Shown here piece by piece: positions 41,906-50,480 of a stretch of 64,000 nt of DNA. The stretch comes from Rhizobium sp. CCGE 510. Its GTDB lineage: Bacteria; Pseudomonadota; Alphaproteobacteria; Rhizobiales; Rhizobiaceae. The notes under the pieces were generated by a model. It did not search any database and had not been told where the DNA came from. It worked only from the letters and a program-made list of their open reading frames with translations. The number at the start of each line of letters is the position of its first letter. The stretch's first letter is position 1. The DNA lies in the NCBI RefSeq assembly GCF_000292525.1, contig NZ_AEYF01000055.1, positions 186,001 through 250,000 of the forward strand, read 5' to 3'. A program made the translations under genes and the position numbers.

Positions 41906-42799
41906 ATGCGCGCCTACATAGTCGGCAATGTCGCCATCGACGAAACCATCGCCGTTTCCGAACTTCCGCTCGTTGGCGCCTCCATCCTCGGCACTGCCGG
42001 TGGCAGCGATCTCGGCGGCAAGGGTACGAACCAGGCGGTCGTCATGGCCCGCTGCGGCGTTCCGACAACGCTAGTGGCGCCCGTCGGCAGGGATGCGAGG
42101 GCCGACACCATCCGCCATTACCTGACGGAAGAACCGCTTCAGAGCGAACTGATCGAAATGGAAGGTACATCGAGCGACGTCTCGATCATCTTCCGGCTGC
42201 CGGGCGGTGAAAATGCCATCGTCACCACGACGGAATCGGCGCAGAGTCTCAACCTGTCCCATGTCACGCAAATCCTGTCGACGGCCGGTCCCGGCGATCT
42301 GATGATGCTGCAGGGCAACCTCTCCGACCGGACGACGCGCGACATTCTCGAGCATGCCCGGACGATCGGCATGATCACTGCCTTCAATCCCTCGCCGGTG
42401 CGCTCCTATTTCTCCGATCTCTGGGAATTGATCGACATCGCCTTCCTCAACAAGGGCGAGGCTCAGACCCTGACGGGAACGACAGGCAGGGACGCCGCCG
42501 AGCATCTCCTCGACCGGGGCCTGCGCGAGGTCGTCCTGACCCTCGGCGGCGAGGGCGCGATGCTGGTGAACCGAAACGCGTGCCTCGAAGTGCCCGCTCA
42601 AGCCTGCGATGTTGTGGATACAACGGGCGCAGGCGATACGTTCATGGCCGTGGCGCTCGCATCCTGCGCGTTGCGCGGGCAACGGCTGGACAGGCAAGCC
42701 ATCGAACATGCGGCCGCCGCCGCGGCCATCACTGTCTCAAGGCACGGGACGAGAAAAGCGTTTCCGACCGTTTCCGAGCTTGAAGCGATCCTGAAATAG
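41906..42799 (+). CDS. PfkB-family carbohydrate kinase (ribokinase-like)
   Basis: This 297-residue kinase phosphorylates a sugar or nucleoside with ATP. Motifs present are the N-terminal GGSDLGGKGTNQAVVMARCG substrate/lid region and the C-terminal DTTGAGDTFMAVALA, which holds the catalytic aspartate and anion hole. The ATG at 41906 is preceded by only a weak ribosome site (GCGGATGC). As last gene of the LacI-controlled operon it probably commits the imported sugar, or its cleaved product, to central metabolism. Confidence 0.9.
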   Translation: MRAYIVGNVAIDETIAVSELPLVGASILGTAGGSDLGGKGTNQAVVMARCGVPTTLVAPVGRDARADTIRHYLTEEPLQSELIEMEGTSSDVSIIFRLPGGENAIVTTTESAQSLNLSHVTQILSTAGPGDLMMLQGNLSDRTTRDILEHARTIGMITAFNPSPVRSYFSDLWELIDIAFLNKGEAQTLTGTTGRDAAEHLLDRGLREVVLTLGGEGAMLVNRNACLEVPAQACDVVDTTGAGDTFMAVALASCALRGQRLDRQAIEHAAAAAAITVSRHGTRKAFPTVSELEAILK

Positions 42800-42852
42800 T
42801 CGATCCGGTGTTGACTATGTCAGTACTCACAAACAAGATTGGCAATCTCATC

Positions 42853-42870
42853 GACCGATAGTCGGTCTTT
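42853..42870 (+). terminator. Putative terminator of the LacI-controlled operon
   Basis: GACCGA (42853-42858) and TCGGTC (42862-42867) form a short perfect stem around TAG, followed by TTT. It lies 54 bases after the kinase stop. The rest of the 176-base gap before 42976 holds nothing else I can support. Confidence 0.45.
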
Positions 42871-42975
42871 CGCTGGAGTGGTGGCAAGTAGGTTCATAAA
42901 CCATCATCTGCCTCTGCGAAGGGATTGGCTGCGCACGATTCACTCCGTCACATCAGCAGTATCCGGACTTTCCTC

Positions 42976-43809
42976 ATGACATCCTCCCCGATTTCCGCGC
43001 GCCTTTCCCCGACCGCGTCGTCCCGCCTCGTCGTGCTTGCCGAAACGGTGGTAAAGGCGGGCGAGACCGCCCGCGGTTCGCTCCGCCGAAGGACTTCGAC
43101 GGAAATGCTGGCCAAGGCGCCGCGCGACTACCAGACCGAGATCGACGTCGCCGTCGAGCGGATTATCGTCGACGAGATGGTGAAGGCCTTCCCTGATTAT
43201 GCGATCCAGGGCGAGGAAGCCGTCGGCAACCGCACGGCCGGGCCGGAAACGCCGATCATCTATATCGACCCGATCGACGGCACCACCAATTATGCCTGGG
43301 GCCTCCCGCATTTCGGCATGACGATAGCAATCGCCGAAAGCGGCAGGCTCGTCGCCGGCGTTGTCTATGACGCCATGCAGGACGAGCTGTTCAGCGCGGA
43401 GATCGGCGGCGGCGCCTATCTCAACGGCGAGCGCATCCGCTGCGCCGATGTCGGCGACATCGAAAACGTCCTCGTCGGCGCCGGCCTGCCGATTCCCGGC
43501 CAGGTCAAGGCGGTTGCGGAAGAGACCTATTTCGAAGCCGTCAAGCGCCTGATGGCCAATACGGCGGGCGTGCGCCGCCTCGGCTCGGCGGCGCTGTCGA
43601 TCGCCTACGTCGCCTGCGGCCGGCTGGACGGATTCTTCGAAGATGGGCTCTCAATCCATGATTTCGGCGCCTCAGTGCTGATGGTCGAGGAGGCAGGCGG
43701 CATCGTCACCCGGTTTTCCGGCGCAGACGTCGACGGGAAGGGCGATATCCTCGCCGCCAGCAAGGCATTGCATCCCTGGCTCAAGGAAGGCTTTGCGAGC
43801 AAAGCGTAA
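42976..43809 (+). CDS. Inositol monophosphatase-family phosphatase (second copy)
   Basis: The 277-residue enzyme is of the SuhB/IMPase superfamily. It shows GEEAVG for the first metal site, YIDPIDGTTNYAWGLP for the second and IHDFGASVLMVEEAGG at the C-terminus, where the usual WD is HD. The ATG at 42976 starts the conserved protein; an upstream TTG frame adds only unlike sequence. It stands alone between the kinase operon and msrA, so its substrate (inositol phosphate, fructose bisphosphate or histidinol phosphate types) is not indicated by context. Confidence 0.85.
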   Translation: MTSSPISARLSPTASSRLVVLAETVVKAGETARGSLRRRTSTEMLAKAPRDYQTEIDVAVERIIVDEMVKAFPDYAIQGEEAVGNRTAGPETPIIYIDPIDGTTNYAWGLPHFGMTIAIAESGRLVAGVVYDAMQDELFSAEIGGGAYLNGERIRCADVGDIENVLVGAGLPIPGQVKAVAEETYFEAVKRLMANTAGVRRLGSAALSIAYVACGRLDGFFEDGLSIHDFGASVLMVEEAGGIVTRFSGADVDGKGDILAASKALHPWLKEGFASKA

Positions 43810-43916
43810 CTTAGACCGGCAACACCTGCGCCTTAGATTGCACAGCCGTGCGTGGTTCCACCTTATGGAAATCTGCGGCGCGAGACACTATCTCTTGGCA
43901 AACAAGGAGACATCCA

Positions 43917-44426
43917 ATGACCGAAGAACGTGCAGTGCTCGCCGGTGGCTGCTTCTGGGGCATGCAGGACCTCATCCGCCGCTACAAGGGCGTGATTTCA
44001 ACCCGGGTCGGCTATACCGGCGGCGACGTGCCGAATGCGACCTATCGCAACCACGGAAACCACGCCGAGGCGATCGAGATCATCTTCGACCCTGCAAGGA
44101 TCGGCTATCGCGAGATCCTCGAATTCTTCTTTCAGATCCACGATCCGAGCACACGCCACCGCCAGGGCAATGACGTCGGCGCGAGCTACCGTTCGGCGAT
44201 CTTCTACACCAGCCCTGAGCAGGAGCGTGTCGCCAAGGATACGATCGCCGATGTCGACGCATCGGGCCTGTGGCCCGGCAAGGTGGTCACCGAGGTCGTG
44301 CCGGTTAGCGATTTCTGGGAGGCCGAGCTCGAGCACCAGGACTATCTGGAGCGGATCCCGAACGGCTATACCTGCCACTTTGTCCGGCCCGGCTGGAAAC
44401 TGCCGGTCCGCCAGAAGATCGCTTGA
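43917..44426 (+). CDS. msrA: Peptide methionine (S)-S-oxide reductase MsrA
   Basis: This 169-residue cytosolic enzyme reduces methionine-S-sulfoxide in proteins, using thioredoxin. The active site GGCFWGMQD is near residue 10, followed by the family blocks VGYTGGDVPNATYRNHGNHAEAIEI, FFFQIHDPSTRHRQGNDVGASYRS and the ending FWEAELEHQDYLE. Unlike many MsrA proteins it lacks a strong C-terminal resolving-cysteine cluster; only the cysteine in YTCHF is seen. The ATG at 43917 follows AAGGAGA. It converges on the LysR gene with a five-base gap. Confidence 0.95.
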   Translation: MTEERAVLAGGCFWGMQDLIRRYKGVISTRVGYTGGDVPNATYRNHGNHAEAIEIIFDPARIGYREILEFFFQIHDPSTRHRQGNDVGASYRSAIFYTSPEQERVAKDTIADVDASGLWPGKVVTEVVPVSDFWEAELEHQDYLERIPNGYTCHFVRPGWKLPVRQKIA

Positions 44427-44431
44427 TCCGA

Positions 44432-45304
44432 TCAGGCTCCCATCGCCGCGCGGCTGGTTTCCAGAAGCGCGGCGACGAGATTTGTCCTCGGCGAGGATCG
44501 CGTCGCGACGATGCCGACCGTGCGAACGGCGGACGAACGGGGCAAGGGCAGCTTGAGGATATCAAGCCCGGCCGGCCACGGCGGCGCCCAATCCGGTACG
44601 ATCGAGATCCCGAGACCACGGTTGACCATCACCGCGATCGCCTCCAGCGCGTCGAGCTCATAACGCTCGATAGGTCGGATGCCGATCTCGCGCAAATATT
44701 CGTCGGCGATATGGCCGCCCCACTGGTTGCGGTCGTAGCGGATGAAGGGCAGGGTCTGCAGCAATTCGAGCGGATCCGTCCCCTCACAGTCCTGCGGCGC
44801 GATCAGCACGAGGGGCTCCTGGCGCAGCCTTTCGAAGCTCAGCGTCTTTTGCATCGGAAATCGCGGTTCGATGATGAAGGCCGCATCCAGCGCGCCATTC
44901 AAAACCTCTTCATAGAGATCCATCGAAGCGCCCGGCTTTAGAAAAATTTCGATCAGCGGGTAATCCTGCGCCAGACGGTGGAGAATATCGGGAACGAGGC
45001 CGGTCAGCGCCGTATTGATCGCGCCGATCCGCATCTCACCCGAAATCGTCGCGGTACCGGCCATCGCCTTCAGGTCGCGTGTATCGCGCACCAGATCCTT
45101 GCAGCGTTCGAGAATGGCAAAACCGGCCTCGGTCGGCCGCATGACGCGGCCAGAACGCACCAGCAGCCGCACACCAAGCTCGGCCTCCAATGCGCGGATG
45201 CGCTGGGCAACGGCGGCCGGCGTCAGGTTCAGCCGTTGAGCCGCCTCGGCCAGCGAGTGGCGCTCGGCAATGACAATGAAGGTCTCGAGAAAACGTGTGT
45301 CCAT
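44432..45304 (-). CDS. LysR-family transcriptional regulator
   Basis: The 290-residue regulator has the winged helix-turn-helix at residues 1-60 (TFIVIAERHSLAEAAQRLNL, followed by TPAAVAQRIRALEAELG) and a LysR co-inducer domain with GRGLGISIVPDW. It is divergent from the SDR gene at 45398, with 93 bases between them. This is the usual layout for a LysR protein that controls its neighbour. An inverted repeat GATAG-N5-CTATC lies next to its start codon. Confidence 0.92.
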   Translation of the reverse strand: MDTRFLETFIVIAERHSLAEAAQRLNLTPAAVAQRIRALEAELGVRLLVRSGRVMRPTEAGFAILERCKDLVRDTRDLKAMAGTATISGEMRIGAINTALTGLVPDILHRLAQDYPLIEIFLKPGASMDLYEEVLNGALDAAFIIEPRFPMQKTLSFERLRQEPLVLIAPQDCEGTDPLELLQTLPFIRYDRNQWGGHIADEYLREIGIRPIERYELDALEAIAVMVNRGLGISIVPDWAPPWPAGLDILKLPLPRSSAVRTVGIVATRSSPRTNLVAALLETSRAAMGA

Positions 45305-45305
45305 C

Positions 45306-45320
45306 GATAGTTTTTCTATC
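45306..45320. promoter_or_regulatory. Inverted repeat in the LysR/SDR divergent region
   Basis: GATAG (45306-45310) and CTATC (45316-45320) flank TTTTT, directly upstream of the LysR start codon. LysR proteins bind interrupted dyads of about this size, so this could be an autoregulatory site. The T-N11-A spacing is not exact, and no footprint can be claimed. Confidence 0.4.
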
Positions 45321-45397
45321 TCCTGAACAAAGCAGAAGCCATATTTTATTTACGATCCATTGCTCCGAAAGATGGCCCGACCATGTGAGGAGATGAA

Positions 45398-46183
45398 ATG
45401 GATTTCGGCCTGAAGGACAAAACGGCCCTGGTGCTTGGCGCCGGCGGCGGGTTGGGTAGCGCGATTGCGGTCAGGCTTGCGCGCGAAGGCGCCAAAATTG
45501 CCGCGGCGGATATCGACCTTGCCGCCGCGCAAAAGACCACGGCTGCGATCGAATCCGAAGATGGCAAGGCGCTGGCGCTGCAATGGGACCTTGCCGATCT
45601 CGGTTCGATCGATGCGCATGTCGCTGTAATCGAACGGCAGTTCGGACCAATCGATATCCTCGTCAACAATACCGGCGGCCCACCGCCGACCACCGTCTCC
45701 GGCCAGAACCTGGCAGTCTGGAACCAGTATTTCCAGAGCATGGTCCTTTCCGTCATAGCAATCACTGATCGTGTGCTGCCGCAGATGCGGGCGCGCAAAT
45801 GGGGACGGATCGTCACTTCGACCTCGTCGGGCGTGGTGGCGCCGATCGCCAATCTCGGCATCTCGAATGCGCTACGCCTGTCATTGGTCGGCTGGTCGAA
45901 AACGCTGGCGCGCGAGGTCGGGCGCGACGGCATCACCGTCAACATCGTTCTGCCCGGCCGGATCGCCACCGGCCGCATCAGCTTCCTCGACGAACAGAAG
46001 GCCAAACGCGAAAACCGTGCCATCGATGACGTCGTCGCTGAGAGTACCGGCAGCATTCCGCTCGGCCGCTACGGCCGGCCGGAAGAATATGGCAATGTCG
46101 TCGCCTTCCTGGCGAGCGAGCCTGCCTCCTATCTGACCGGGTCGGTGATCCGCGTCGATGGCGGTATGATCCAGAGCATCTGA
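45398..46183 (+). CDS. SDR-family protein lacking the catalytic Tyr/Lys pair
   Basis: The 261-residue protein has the short-chain dehydrogenase fold: cofactor loop LGAGGGLGSAIA, acidic AADID, VNNTGGPPP (NNAG equivalent), and the C-terminal LTGSVIRVDGGM. The active-site serine is present in TSTSSGVVAP, but the YxxxK expected 13 residues later is replaced by GISNALRLSLVGWSKTL, with no tyrosine. It may still bind NAD(P) but is unlikely to work by the classical SDR mechanism. A distinct SDR branch with GISN...GWSKTLA is known to me by pattern only. It is in one transcription unit with the RraA-family gene. Confidence 0.85.
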   Translation: MDFGLKDKTALVLGAGGGLGSAIAVRLAREGAKIAAADIDLAAAQKTTAAIESEDGKALALQWDLADLGSIDAHVAVIERQFGPIDILVNNTGGPPPTTVSGQNLAVWNQYFQSMVLSVIAITDRVLPQMRARKWGRIVTSTSSGVVAPIANLGISNALRLSLVGWSKTLAREVGRDGITVNIVLPGRIATGRISFLDEQKAKRENRAIDDVVAESTGSIPLGRYGRPEEYGNVVAFLASEPASYLTGSVIRVDGGMIQSI

Positions 46184-46210
46184 CAGAAACCGAATTGGAA
46201 CCGATAACCG

Positions 46211-46909
46211 ATGGCCCTCAACGCTGAAGCGATAGCAATCCTCAAGACCGTCTCGACGGCGACACTGACGACCGTTCTTCTGAAGAAGGGCCTGCGGAAC
46301 GTCTGGATCCGCGGCGCCGTTCCGCTGAAGCCCGGCCAGCCGCGCATCGTCGGCCCGGCCTTTACGCTGCGCTTCGTGCCTGCCCGCGAAGATCTGGCGA
46401 CGCCGGCCTCCTGGGCCTCGCCGATCTCGACGCGCGCCGCGATCGAGGTGATGCCGGAAGGCTGCGTCGCCGTCGTCGATGCAATGGGCGTTGCCGATGC
46501 CGGCATCTTCGGCGATATCCTCTGCGCCCGCATGCAGAAGAGAGGCGTTGCCGCACTCGTCACCGATGGCGTCGTGCGCGACCTTGCCGGCGTGCTCGAC
46601 AGCGGCCTGCCGGTCTGGTGCCGCGGCGTCGCAGCACCCCCCTCGGTCGCCGGCCTCACCTTCGTCGCCTGGCAGCAGCCGATCGGCTGCGGCGGCGTGG
46701 CGGTCTTTCCGGATGACATTATCGTCGTCGACCAGGACGGCGCCGTGCTGATCCCAGCCGATCTGCTCGACGCCTTGCTTGATGAAGCGCCGGAACAGGA
46801 GCGCATGGAAGCCTGGATCATGACGAAGATCGATGAAGGCGTTCCGCTACCCGGCCTCTATCCGATGAACGCCGAAACCAAGGCGCTTTACGAGGCCTCG
46901 AAGAAATAG
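46211..46909 (+). CDS. RraA/HMG-aldolase-family protein
   Basis: This 232-residue protein belongs to the RraA fold, which includes the RNase E inhibitor RraA and 4-hydroxy-4-methyl-2-oxoglutarate/oxaloacetate-type aldolases. The characteristic parts are GDILCARMQKRGVAALVTDGVVRD, with the Arg-Asp pair of aldolase members, and GGVAVFPDDIIVVDQDGAVLIP. The RD pair and the metabolic setting (SDR, LysR) favour an aldolase or hydratase role over RNase regulation. It starts 27 bases after the SDR stop. Confidence 0.85.
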   Translation: MALNAEAIAILKTVSTATLTTVLLKKGLRNVWIRGAVPLKPGQPRIVGPAFTLRFVPAREDLATPASWASPISTRAAIEVMPEGCVAVVDAMGVADAGIFGDILCARMQKRGVAALVTDGVVRDLAGVLDSGLPVWCRGVAAPPSVAGLTFVAWQQPIGCGGVAVFPDDIIVVDQDGAVLIPADLLDALLDEAPEQERMEAWIMTKIDEGVPLPGLYPMNAETKALYEASKK

Positions 46910-46989
46910 GCTCCAGGCCAGGGCGAATTGAAGAGGGTCGCGATTTCGCCCGGCGCCTCAGTTTGTTGAAAGCCTCGTTCTTCACTCGG

Positions 46990-47060
46990 CGTCATCCTCG
47001 GCCTTGTGCCGAGGATCTGCTGAGCCGGCTGTAGATACTCGGGTAAGCCCGAGCATGACG
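46990..47060. repeat. Long imperfect inverted repeat between convergent genes
   Basis: CGTCATCCTCGGCCTTGTGC and its continuation CGAGGATCTGC pair with GATACTCGGGTAAGCCCGAG and CATGACG, making a hairpin element about 70 bases long. The pattern GTCATCCTCGG...CGAGGAT recurs between genes in many Rhizobiales. It lies between RraA and the convergent deaminase gene and may end transcription from both sides. No gene is seen in the rest of the gap 46910-47174. Confidence 0.55.
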
Positions 47061-47174
47061 AAAGAGGAGTTGGCCGGCCTTTGTCAGCAGTCTGGCGGGT
47101 CGCAGCTTTGCAGCCCCATATTGCTGACTCCAATCTAAAGCCACTCCCGTAGGCCGGCAAGCCTCCGCCGCCTC

Positions 47175-48464
47175 TCAATAATGAGGCACGTAATCCAGAC
47201 CCCCATCGATCCGTGCCGGGCGACCATCCAGGAAGAGTTCGCCGATGCGCGGCGCCGAGCGGGCGATAACCTTTCCGCGACGGATCACCGCCAGCCGGTT
47301 CGGCTTCAGCCGCAGCGCTTCCAGCGTGTCGCTGGCCTGGAGGATGACGAGGTCGGCGTTGCACCCCTTTTCGAGACCATAGCCCGCAAGCCCCATCGTC
47401 TTCGCCGAATTGACGGTCAGCGCGTCGAAGATTTTCTTCTTGTCGTCAATGCCGGCCATCTGCGCCACATGGATCGCCATATGGCCGACCTCCAGCATGT
47501 CGCCCGATCCCATCGAGTACCAGGGGTCCATGACGCAGTCGTGCCCGAAGGAAACGTTGAGCCCGGCATCCATCAACTCCCTGACGCGGGTCATGCCGCG
47601 GCGTTTCGGATAGGTGTCGTGCCGGCCCTGCAGCATGATGTTGATCAGCGGATTGGGGATGACGTTGATCTCGGCCTCCGCCATCAGCGGGATGAGCTTG
47701 GAGACATAATAATTGTCCATCGAATGCATCGAGGTCAGATGCGAGCCGGCAACACGCCGCTGCAAGCCGAAGCGGATGGTTTCGGCAGCCAGCGTCTCGA
47801 TATGGCGCGAGAGCGGATCGTCGGTTTCATCGCAATGCATATCGACCGGCAGGCCCCGATCGGCGGCGATGCGGCAGAGCGCCTCGACCGACGCCGTACC
47901 TTCACCCATCGTCCGTTCGAAGTGGGGAATGCCGCCGACGATATCGACACCCATGTCGAGGGCGCGGTTGAGCGCGTCTATTGCGCCCCGCGAGCGGTAA
48001 TAACCATCCTGGGGAAAGGCGACCAGCTGCAGATCGATATAGGGCGCGACCTTTTCGCGAACCTCGATCATCGCCTCGACGGTCACCAGTCTGGAATCGC
48101 TGATGTCGACATGGCTGCGAATGAAGAGCAACCCCTGCGTCACCGCCAGATCGCAATAGCGCAGCGCGCGATCGACCAGTTCCTCCTTCGTCACGATCGG
48201 GCGCAGTTCTCCCCAGAGCGCGATGCCTTCGAGCAGCGTGCCGGAGACGTTCATGCGCGGCAGGCCGAGCGACAGGGTGGCGTCCATATGGAAATGCGGA
48301 TCGACGAAGGGCGGGCTGACCAGCCGGCCTGTCGCGTCGATTTCCTCCCCCGCCTGCGCCTGGAGATTGCGCTCGACAGCGACGATCCTGCCGTTCTGGA
48401 TGCCGATATCGATACCCTTTCGGCCATCGGCGAGATTTGCATTTCTGACAATCAGATCGAACAT
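47175..48464 (-). CDS. Cytosine deaminase-like amidohydrolase
   Basis: The 429-residue enzyme has the CodA-type amidohydrolase barrel. Metal ligands are seen in PHFHMDATLS, the catalytic region in VDMHCDETDDPLSRHIETLA and the late aspartate in SFGHDCVMDPWYSMG; HLTSMHSMDNYY also matches CodA-type proteins. The family deaminates cytosine, isoguanine or related rings, or opens small heterocycles. The ATG at 48464 follows GAGG. It is the last gene of an operon with a BMP/nucleoside-type importer and an amidase, so the imported compound is probably a nucleobase-like heterocycle. Confidence 0.85.
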   Translation of the reverse strand: MFDLIVRNANLADGRKGIDIGIQNGRIVAVERNLQAQAGEEIDATGRLVSPPFVDPHFHMDATLSLGLPRMNVSGTLLEGIALWGELRPIVTKEELVDRALRYCDLAVTQGLLFIRSHVDISDSRLVTVEAMIEVREKVAPYIDLQLVAFPQDGYYRSRGAIDALNRALDMGVDIVGGIPHFERTMGEGTASVEALCRIAADRGLPVDMHCDETDDPLSRHIETLAAETIRFGLQRRVAGSHLTSMHSMDNYYVSKLIPLMAEAEINVIPNPLINIMLQGRHDTYPKRRGMTRVRELMDAGLNVSFGHDCVMDPWYSMGSGDMLEVGHMAIHVAQMAGIDDKKKIFDALTVNSAKTMGLAGYGLEKGCNADLVILQASDTLEALRLKPNRLAVIRRGKVIARSAPRIGELFLDGRPARIDGGLDYVPHY

Positions 48465-48489
48465 CGGAGCCTCATTGGACAGAAGTGGT

Positions 48490-49434
48490 TTAGCGTTCGC
48501 CGCGGCGATAGGGCTGCATCAGCGCCTGCGGAACGCGGGCGCGGCGGGCCATGACGGCAAGGGCGGCAATGGAGAGGATATAGGGCGTCATCAGGAAGAG
48601 CTGATAGGGGACGAGCCCGCTCAGCGCGGTTTGCAGCCGAAGCTGGAAGGCGTCGAAGAAGGCGAAGAGCAGGGCGCCGAACAGCGCGCGGCCGGGCCGC
48701 CAGGAGGCGAACACGACGAGCGCGATGCAGATCCAGCCGCGCCCCTGCACCATGGTCGGGAAGAAACTGTTGAATGCCGAGAGTGTCAAAAAGGCGCCGC
48801 CCATTCCCATCAGCGCGCTTCCGGCGATCACCGCGCCATAGCGCACCTTCATTGGATTGACGCCCTGGGCTTCCGCCGCATGCGGATTTTCACCGGTCAT
48901 ACGGATCGCAAGCCCCACCGGTGTGCGAAAGATGATGTAGGCCATCAGCAGGGCGATAATGATCGCGAGATAGGTCGGCGCCGTCTGCGTGAAGAAAGCC
49001 GGCCCGATGAAAGGCAGGGTCGACAAGCCCGGGATGGCGATCGGCTGGAACGGCACGATGGTGGGTGGCGTATTGGCAAGCGGCACGATCAGCCGGAAGA
49101 CATAGTAGCTGAAGCTGGAGGCAAACAGCGTGACGCCAAGGCCGGAGACATGCTGGGAGAGGCCCAGCGTCACCGTGAGGCCCGCATGCAGCAGGCCGAA
49201 GACGCCGCCAGCTATGCCAGCAATCAGCAGGCCGGTCCAGAGATCGGCGCCGTGATAAACGGAAAGCCAGCCGATCATCGCGCCGAAGGTCATTATGCCT
49301 TCGATGCCGAGGTTGAGCACGCCGGCCCGCTCACAGAGCAAGGCGCCGAGCGTGCCGAAAATCAGCGGCGTGGCGATCCGCAGGATTGCCGCCCACAGCC
49401 CTGCGGAAGCAATGATGTCGAACAGCTGCATCAT
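48490..49434 (-). CDS. Nucleoside-type ABC transporter permease (second, NupQ/YufQ-like)
   Basis: This 314-residue permease of the BmpA/Nup importer class has about eight hydrophobic segments and the characteristic block FGTLGALLCERAGVLNLGIEGIM and GRGWICIALVVFASWRPGRA. The start overlaps the previous stop (ATGA). It forms a heterodimer with the preceding permease. Confidence 0.88.
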   Translation of the reverse strand: MMQLFDIIASAGLWAAILRIATPLIFGTLGALLCERAGVLNLGIEGIMTFGAMIGWLSVYHGADLWTGLLIAGIAGGVFGLLHAGLTVTLGLSQHVSGLGVTLFASSFSYYVFRLIVPLANTPPTIVPFQPIAIPGLSTLPFIGPAFFTQTAPTYLAIIIALLMAYIIFRTPVGLAIRMTGENPHAAEAQGVNPMKVRYGAVIAGSALMGMGGAFLTLSAFNSFFPTMVQGRGWICIALVVFASWRPGRALFGALLFAFFDAFQLRLQTALSGLVPYQLFLMTPYILSIAALAVMARRARVPQALMQPYRRGER

Positions 49435-50480
49435 CGCCGGATCCTGTACTGGGTGAAGAACAACGCGATCAGCATCGTCAACAGTGACAAGGCCACCGTG
49501 ACATCGGCGATATAGGTGGGGATGCCGAGGCCCCGGCTCATGCCGTCCGCGCCCACAAACATCGTGGCCGTGAAAATGGCGGCGACGACGACACCCAGGG
49601 GATTGAGGTTGGCGAGCATGGCGACAACAATACCTGCATAGCCGAAACCCGGCGACAGGTCGGTCGTCACGTAACCCTTGACCCCCATCACCTCGATCGC
49701 TCCCGCCAGCCCCGCGAGCCCGCCGGACAGGCAGGCGACTTTCACCAAGGTTTTGCCGAGCGGCACACCGGCGAAGATCGCACCGGTGGGATTGAGGCCG
49801 GCGGCGCGCGACTGCATCCCGAACACCGTACGGGACTGGACAAAATGGACGACGACAGCCAGCACGATCGCGATCGTAAAGCCAATATGCAGGCGTGAGC
49901 GGGCGATTAGCTTCGGCAACATGGCATGATCGCTGACCGATTGCGACTGCGGCCAGCCGAAGGCAAGCGGGTCCTTGAGAACGCCGTCGATCAGCATCGA
50001 GACGAAGAGTACGGCTATGAAGTTCAGCAACAGGCTGGTGACGACCTCATCGACCGAGAAGCGCAGCCTGAGCCAGAGGGGAATGAGAATGAGCACCATG
50101 CCGGCAATGGCGCCGATCAGCAGCAGGAGCGGAATGAGAATGGGTGCCGACAGATCGCCGAGCAGTTTCGAACTCGCCGCGGCAACGGCGATGGCGCCAA
50201 GATAAAATTGGCCCTCGGCGCCTATATTCCAGAGCCGCGCCCGGAAAGCGACGGCGGCGGCAAGCCCCGTCAGCATCAGCGGCGTTGCCCGCGTCAGCGT
50301 TTCGGTCGCCGACAGCCGCGAGCCGAAAGCACCGATCACGATACGCCAATAGGCATCGAGCACCGGCGCGCCGGCAATGGCGATCAAGATGCCCGCCAGC
50401 GCCAGCGCGGCGATGACCGCGATGACGGGCGTGACGATCAACAGATAAAGCGGACGGTGTTCGCGGCGCTCAAATCGCAT
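49431..50480 (-). CDS. Nucleoside-type ABC transporter permease (first, NupP/YufP-like)
   Basis: The 349-residue permease shows LLTRATPLMLTGLAAAVAFR-type text (TLTRATPLMLTGLAAAVAFR), LWNIGAEGQFYLGAIA and GFGYAGIVVAMLANLNPLGV, all typical of the first permease in BMP-type importers. It overlaps the ATPase gene by 11 bases and the next permease by four. Confidence 0.88.
   Translation of the reverse strand: MRFERREHRPLYLLIVTPVIAVIAALALAGILIAIAGAPVLDAYWRIVIGAFGSRLSATETLTRATPLMLTGLAAAVAFRARLWNIGAEGQFYLGAIAVAAASSKLLGDLSAPILIPLLLLIGAIAGMVLILIPLWLRLRFSVDEVVTSLLLNFIAVLFVSMLIDGVLKDPLAFGWPQSQSVSDHAMLPKLIARSRLHIGFTIAIVLAVVVHFVQSRTVFGMQSRAAGLNPTGAIFAGVPLGKTLVKVACLSGGLAGLAGAIEVMGVKGYVTTDLSPGFGYAGIVVAMLANLNPLGVVVAAIFTATMFVGADGMSRGLGIPTYIADVTVALSLLTMLIALFFTQYRIRR

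Noticed and set aside
47181..48554. A 457-codon open frame on the plus strand
   Set aside because: It lies antisense to the cytosine-deaminase-like gene, which has clear metal motifs and a ribosome site. The plus-strand translation is Arg/Asp/Gly-rich with no family resemblance.
48223..49515. A 430-codon open frame on the plus strand
   Set aside because: It is antisense to the permease gene at 48490-49434; no domain, and very rich in Arg, Glu and Gln.
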